From contig JBDTMC010000010.1 of assembly GCA_039934475.1 (NCBI GenBank), forward strand, positions 1 through 39,448: a stretch of 39,448 nucleotides of DNA, read 5' to 3'. Under the pieces are notes generated by a model. That model was not told the origin of the DNA, made no database searches, and was given only the letters and a program-made list of their open reading frames with translations. Source of the stretch: JBDTMC01 sp039934475 (GTDB taxonomy: Bacteria > Acidobacteriota > Terriglobia > Bryobacterales > Bryobacteraceae). Shown piece after piece: positions 36,701 to 39,448 of this stretch; positions within the stretch are counted from its first letter, which is position 1; every line of letters begins with the position of its first letter. Both the position numbers and the translations under genes were made by a program.

Positions 36701-37036
36701 CTCAGCGAGCAGAAAACGGAAGTCCTCATTCCACGATTGGCTGAGCCTGTCCACCTCACCGCTGTAGAGCATGAGGCCGCCCACGCCTCGACTTTGGAGT
36801 GCTTCGAGATCGGTGGTGAGGGCTTTCCTATCGCGGTGATTGGACCAGAGAAAGAAGACCCATGGCTTGGCCGATGGTGGCGGCGCGAGAAAGCCGGCGT
36901 TGAGCTGATCCGGTATGGTGGTGTCAGAGAGCGCTGTTCCCTGCGCCAACAATGTGGGGTAGGCAGCGAATAGCCCGGCTGTGGTCTCGAGAAATGTCCG
37001 GCGGTCGAGAGATGGCTTCTGTGGTGTATTGTCCAC
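33728..37036 (-). CDS. GH106-like alpha-L-rhamnosidase, Tat-exported
   Basis: The 1102-residue protein starts at GTG 37036 with a good SD (AGGAG, 8 nt spacing). It has a Tat signal ('LDRRTFLETTAGLFAAYP', Arg12-Arg13). The N-terminal barrel region ('PPPSAKPWVFFLWSN', 'TTDLEALQSRGVGGLMLY') matches GH106. Residues about 195-320 look like an F5/8C (discoidin-like) insertion ('WLDLYFGEMLPAVGLYIA'). 'HLDSYECG' (Glu458) could hold the catalytic acid. A C-terminal beta-sandwich region includes 'YYSGTATYQKTF' and a sugar-binding-like fold. GH106 enzymes remove alpha-L-rhamnose from pectin RG-II or plant glycans. It is between the STGP gene and the 6S region, on its own. Catalytic residues were not fully mapped. 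Confidence 0.82.
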   Translation of the reverse strand: MDNTPQKPSLDRRTFLETTAGLFAAYPTLLAQGTALSDTTIPDQLNAGFLAPPPSAKPWVFFLWSNHRDRKALTTDLEALQSRGVGGLMLYSGEVDRLSQSWNEDFRFLLAEAARLGLVVNANIATGLNTDGTWVTPDIAAKRLVYSETQVQGPQTADILLPVPLTVDRYYEDVAVVAVREKDSAPVTPSAVTASSTQGGYVGEWNWPSAFVCDRDPESYWRADPTVPPTTDKPAWLDLYFGEMLPAVGLYIAPAPDGGPRECELQASQDGKLQTVLTFTMEIGEAKRLSFPRTTSSRFRLLIHSAHVPDIKVAEAWLLREGDEPYSRHGLKWWPFKSGNRGFWDYPKEGPSVLSDEHPGDDFDVRSGSVIDLAANMKGHGALSWEVPAGRWTVLRFGSTVIPPRSDCELHSPCSQMLDVFNTASADANVATEVRSVVAIAGALAGTTLTSVHLDSYECGVNDHGQLPNWTVDFREQFRKRRGYDILPYLPILAQRIVESREVSNRFLWDFRRSIADLYTAYYARLQQLTHQYNLKSHHENGYGTYPFPHIDGLQAFGQDDVPQGEFWTATPIMSQFFHFCNSVRTAASAAHIYGKQLVQAEAFSTWLPAYQCYPAVMKPFGDEAFCDGLQQCVIFCSSSQTSEVPGANPAGYEIFNRHITWHKQSGAFFDYLSRCEYLLQQGQFAADVVYLNAEGATQFVPSKEFLKPALPAGYDFDAINADVLLNRISAAPGRILLPDGMSYRLLVLPERREMSLPVLRKIKELIEAGATVLGNRPLRSVGLSGQPQSDQRVTALADEIWAPGGTSTGDRRLGKGRVVWGKDPSALLSEMNVSPDFEIREPAQGLKIRFTHRRSEGTDIYFVANLENAERKVQCLFRIVGLQPEILDPLTGRVWDAGDFRHEHGRTVLPLTFAPHQSFFVIFRKAAALPKTRRPNLPAISSSVELTGPWTVHFDPKWGGPASVVFQTLEDWTKRPEDGLKYYSGTATYQKTFQLPQAFGRPGSRLLLDLGEIGDLAEVRLNGKTLGVLWTKPYRIDITEALQGANNLLEIDIVNMWTNRLIGDAALPPTQRFTTGAAMVKKGDRLLPSGLLGPVRLHHAL

Positions 37037-37275
37037 GAACGTGACTCCTGTAGATCCGGTGGCCGATGCTCGCCCTCTTCAAGGATATAGTTCTCGTCGT
37101 TTCGTTGCGCTGACGGTTAAACCTGCAGCATGGGCGTTCGAAGATCCTTGCCAACGTGAAGGCAAGCGCATCGTCGACGCGGCACGTTGAGTACGTGCGC
37201 CACGATCGAGTGTTCTGGGGCATACAGGGAAGAACCAAGGTTCAGGGGCAGATGGGGGAGCGTGTTAAACTCGTC
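37037..37275. other. Intergenic region between the GH106 gene and 6S RNA
   Basis: No gene is seen in these 239 bp. They contain the GH106 upstream region on the minus strand (a TATATC-like -10 near 37083-37088 and the SD) and two short hairpins on the plus strand: CTTGCC/GGCAAG near 37147-37166 and GCACGT/ACGTGC (37182-37187 and 37193-37198). Neither has a T tract. Confidence 0.4.
37264..37271 (+). promoter_or_regulatory. Possible -10 of the 6S RNA promoter
   Basis: GTTAAACT, with TAAACT at 37266-37271, ends about 5 nt before the first stem base of the predicted 6S RNA, the spacing expected for a -10. The -35 is weak (TTCAGG near 37241-37246). The octamer also occurs before the beta-barrel gene at 3723. 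Confidence 0.35.
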
Positions 37276-37480
37276 GGTGGAGCGTTTTCTGCAGAGCAGG
37301 TCGCTGGTCCCTAATATTTGATCCAACAATCAATGTCATGGAGGCCGACTAGTTTCGCACTGGTGCGCAAGCTTCGGGCGGTTACCGCAGCGGAGAAGCC
37401 TAAAGGTGCTCGAAGGCCTCCGCCCTGGTAGTTTGGGGTCAATGACGGGGGCCGGTCACGGCCGCGTGGTGCGCTCCATC
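37276..37480 (+). ncRNA. ssrS: 6S RNA
   Basis: 6S RNA binds sigma-70 RNA polymerase as a promoter mimic. Three nested helices are visible: a terminal stem GGTGGAGCG (37276-37284) with CGCTCCATC (37472-37480, one G-U pair), an inner stem GGAGGCC (37340-37346) with GGCCTCC (37415-37421), and an apical GCTTC/GAAGC stem. The primary sequence also matches: 'GGTCCCTAATATTTG' resembles the E. coli 'AGTCCCCTGAGCCGATATTT' arm, and 'GGAGAAGCCTAAAGG' resembles 'CCGAGAAGCCTTAAAA'. The length of about 205 nt is normal. It lies 30 nt before ymdB; in many bacteria the 6S gene is near ymdB, rny or a formyl-THF cyclo-ligase gene. Ends are approximate. Confidence 0.8.
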
Positions 37481-37510
37481 TTCTTCCCCTGTGAAGGCTG
37501 ATACTTCCGG

Positions 37511-38287
37511 ATGAATCTTTTGTTTATCGGCGATATTTTCGCCTCTGCCGGCCGCGGTATTGTCGCCGATCGCCTGCAGTCTATTATTTCCGAACAGCAT
37601 ATCGACCTCGCCATCGCCAATGCCGAGAATTCGGCGGGCGGATTTGGCATCACGCCGCTGGTGGCGCAAGAGCTATTTTCCATTGGACTCGATGTGCTGA
37701 CGAGCGGAAATCATATCTGGGACAAACGCGAAATCTACGACTATCTGGACCGCGAACCACGGCTCCTTCGTCCAGCCAATTACCCGGAAGACCTGCCGGG
37801 CAAGGGTTCGCTGGTCATCCGGGCGCGCAATGGCGTGGAGTGCGCCATCCTTAACCTGCAGGGCCGCACCTATATGCCGCAGACCGACGATCCGTTTCGG
37901 AAGGCCGATACGCTGCTGGCGGCGATCCCGGAAAGCGTGAAAGTCCGGTTGTTGGACTTCCATGCGGAAGTGACCAGCGAAAAGCAGGCCATGGGATGGC
38001 ACCTGAATGGCCGTGTGTCGGCGGTGCTGGGGACGCACACGCATGTGCCGACGGCGGACAGCCGGATTCTCTCCGGAGGCACCGCTTACCAGACCGATGT
38101 CGGCATGACGGGGCCGTACGATTCCATCATCGGCGCGGTGAAGGAAAACTCGCTGCGGCGGTTTACTACCGCCTTGCCGATCCGGTTGGAGGCAGCCAAA
38201 AACGGTGTGGAATTGCACGCGGTAATCGTGAGCGTGGACGAAACCACGGGCAAAGCGACCGGCATCGAGCGCTACTCGGTCCAGTAA
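37511..38287 (+). CDS. YmdB-family metallophosphoesterase (TIGR00282)
   Basis: The 258-residue cytoplasmic protein is a calcineurin-like phosphoesterase of the YmdB type, known in Bacillus as a 2',3'-cyclic-nucleotide phosphodiesterase that affects biofilm and motility. Metal-site motifs are clear: 'FIGDIFASAGR' (Asp8), 'ANAENSAGG' (Glu39, Asn40), 'TSGNHIWD' (Asn67, His68), 'DFHAEVTSEK' (His150) and 'GTHTHVPTAD' (His175, His177). 'QTDVGMTGPYDSIIGA' is a family signature. The ATG has only a weak, distant GAAGG SD. It follows the 6S RNA and converges with the pfaD-like gene. RNase Y, often next to it, is not in the window. Confidence 0.93.
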   Translation: MNLLFIGDIFASAGRGIVADRLQSIISEQHIDLAIANAENSAGGFGITPLVAQELFSIGLDVLTSGNHIWDKREIYDYLDREPRLLRPANYPEDLPGKGSLVIRARNGVECAILNLQGRTYMPQTDDPFRKADTLLAAIPESVKVRLLDFHAEVTSEKQAMGWHLNGRVSAVLGTHTHVPTADSRILSGGTAYQTDVGMTGPYDSIIGAVKENSLRRFTTALPIRLEAAKNGVELHAVIVSVDETTGKATGIERYSVQ

Positions 38288-38290
38288 CCG

Positions 38291-39448
38291 CTACTGGAGC
38301 GGACGGGGGCGATAGTCGAAGGCCGTATCGGGGAGTTGCAGACCGTACGTCCTTAGCTGCTGCGCTCGTGTAACCACGGCCGCGCCTTCCAGCAAATTCA
38401 ACGCCATTTGCACTACCGTTCGATTGGCGGGTTCGGCTAAGAACGAGCCGCGGGTCCAATTGTTGAACGATCCCATAGCGGGGCCGCACCAGATCTGATA
38501 GTCGAGACGACGGCTCGCTTCGCCGCGCACGGCCCAGTGGCTGGATTGCCCGACGTAGGCACGAAACACCAGAGCCATTTTGTATTTCGAATCGGCGTTC
38601 GCCTTTTCCAGCTGGCGGGGATCGCGCTCGGCGAAGAATTTAGCGGTGCTTTGCCAGATCTGATCGAGCGGTTCGCGGAAGATGTCTTTTTCGATCTTCT
38701 GGCGGATTTCGGCGGGAATCTGCTCGATGGCGTCGTACTTCATGTAGAGATCGTAGAGCTGGGACGCGCGGCCGGCGAACATGGTGCCTTTGCGCAGAAC
38801 CTGAACACGGACTCCCATTTCGAACATGTCGGGTGAGGGGGCCATGGCGACATCGGCGATGTCGGCCTGGGCGAGCATTTGCTTGGTGAAGTCGGAGGTT
38901 CCGGCTTCCACGGCGGCCTGGTTGATGGAACCGGTGAGGACGAAGGCCGCGCCAAGGGCGAAGGCTCCGGCGACGGCGTCGGGCGTGCCAATGCCGCCTC
39001 CGCAGCCGATGCGGACGGGTCGCGTGTAGCCGTATTTGGCGGCGAACTGGTCACGCAGGGCGCGGATGGTGGGGAAGAGGGCGACCAGCGGGCGGTTGTC
39101 GGTGTGGCCGCCGGAATCGGCTTCCACGGTAATGTCTTCGGCCAGCGGAATGTGCTGGGCGAGGCGGGCTTCTTCGGCCGTCAACAGGCCCTGCTGGACG
39201 AGGGCGGCGACGACTTCCGCAGGCGCTGGCGCGAGGAACTGGACGGCGACTTCGGGCCGCGAGAGCTTGGCGAAAAGATGGTTGACGCGGACGATGTTGC
39301 CGGCGGGGTCAGTGTGCAGGCCGCTGCAGGCGTAGCGGACCACGGCCGGGGTGATGCGGAGGTAGGCCGAGGCATCGACGCGGCGTACACCGTGGCGCAG
39401 GAACATGTCGGCGATCCCCTCGCTGGCCTTGAGCAGCACGTTGCCGAC
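38291..39448 (-). CDS. PfaD-family enoyl reductase, C-terminal part
   Basis: The reading frame is open to the right edge, so the true start lies outside; about 386 residues are visible of an expected 530 or so. 'EADSGGHTDNRPLVAL', 'IGCGGGIGTPDAVAGAFALGA' and 'VLTGSINQAAVEAGTSD' form the FMN-binding barrel of the 2-nitropropane dioxygenase-like family; the long C-terminal part 'QLYDLYMKYDAIEQIPAEIR' is typical of PfaD. PfaD proteins reduce enoyl intermediates in trans for polyunsaturated fatty acid or polyketide synthases. No synthase gene is in the window; it may lie beyond the edge. It ends 3 bp after ymdB, in the opposite orientation. Confidence 0.88.
   Translation of the reverse strand, partial: VGNVLLKASEGIADMFLRHGVRRVDASAYLRITPAVVRYACSGLHTDPAGNIVRVNHLFAKLSRPEVAVQFLAPAPAEVVAALVQQGLLTAEEARLAQHIPLAEDITVEADSGGHTDNRPLVALFPTIRALRDQFAAKYGYTRPVRIGCGGGIGTPDAVAGAFALGAAFVLTGSINQAAVEAGTSDFTKQMLAQADIADVAMAPSPDMFEMGVRVQVLRKGTMFAGRASQLYDLYMKYDAIEQIPAEIRQKIEKDIFREPLDQIWQSTAKFFAERDPRQLEKANADSKYKMALVFRAYVGQSSHWAVRGEASRRLDYQIWCGPAMGSFNNWTRGSFLAEPANRTVVQMALNLLEGAAVVTRAQQLRTYGLQLPDTAFDYRPRPLQ

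Overview
This window most likely comes from the chromosome of an Acidobacteria member, probably of the Solibacter/Bryobacter kind. The evidence is GC-rich DNA, a large Oar-like outer-membrane receptor with a CarboxypepD_reg domain, many secreted glycoside hydrolases, a protein with the 'STGP...EGK...HGL' N-terminus common in acidobacteria, and a 6S RNA next to a ymdB homologue. This is inference; no rRNA is present. I see no tRNA, CRISPR array, insertion sequence or prophage. Coding density is high, with many 4 to 8 bp overlaps and several GTG or TTG starts.

Layout. Positions 1-4665 hold the start of a secreted protein (minus), a TolC-family outer-membrane efflux protein, adenylate kinase with a zinc-type LID, an uncharacterised protein (minus), and an outer-membrane beta-barrel protein with an Ala/Pro repeat linker. 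Positions 4671-10292 (minus) hold a soluble globin-coupled chemoreceptor and a tight four-gene operon (FkbH-like HAD protein, acyl carrier protein, NodB-like deacetylase, GNAT-like acyltransferase) that looks like a glycan-decorating module. Positions 10378-17243 (plus) form a four-gene operon: GH29 alpha-L-fucosidase, a beta-helix/PDZ/alpha-beta-hydrolase fusion, a cis-3-hydroxy-L-proline dehydratase-like enolase-superfamily enzyme, and a TauE/SafE transporter. Positions 17240-24614 (minus) form a translationally coupled operon: TonB-dependent Oar-like receptor, TPR protein, and a patatin of PlpD-like (type Vd autotransporter) architecture.

Positions 24887-32730 (minus) hold the most interesting block, an eight-gene operon behind a near-consensus sigma-70 promoter. 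It encodes a Gfo/Idh/MocA dehydrogenase, a solute-binding protein without a signal peptide, a CaiB-type CoA transferase, a MaoC-fold protein lacking the catalytic His, a second leaderless solute-binding protein, an IclR regulator, an intact MaoC hydratase and formate-tetrahydrofolate ligase. No permease or ATPase is present, so the binding proteins probably act in the cytoplasm. The combination suggests an undescribed CoA-thioester pathway, possibly linked to formate or one-carbon metabolism.

Positions 32796-39448 hold the STGP-type protein, a Tat-exported GH106-like alpha-L-rhamnosidase, an intergenic region with a 6S RNA, the YmdB-type phosphodiesterase, and the C-terminal part of a PfaD-like enoyl reductase that runs off the right edge and hints at a polyunsaturated fatty acid or polyketide synthase locus beyond.
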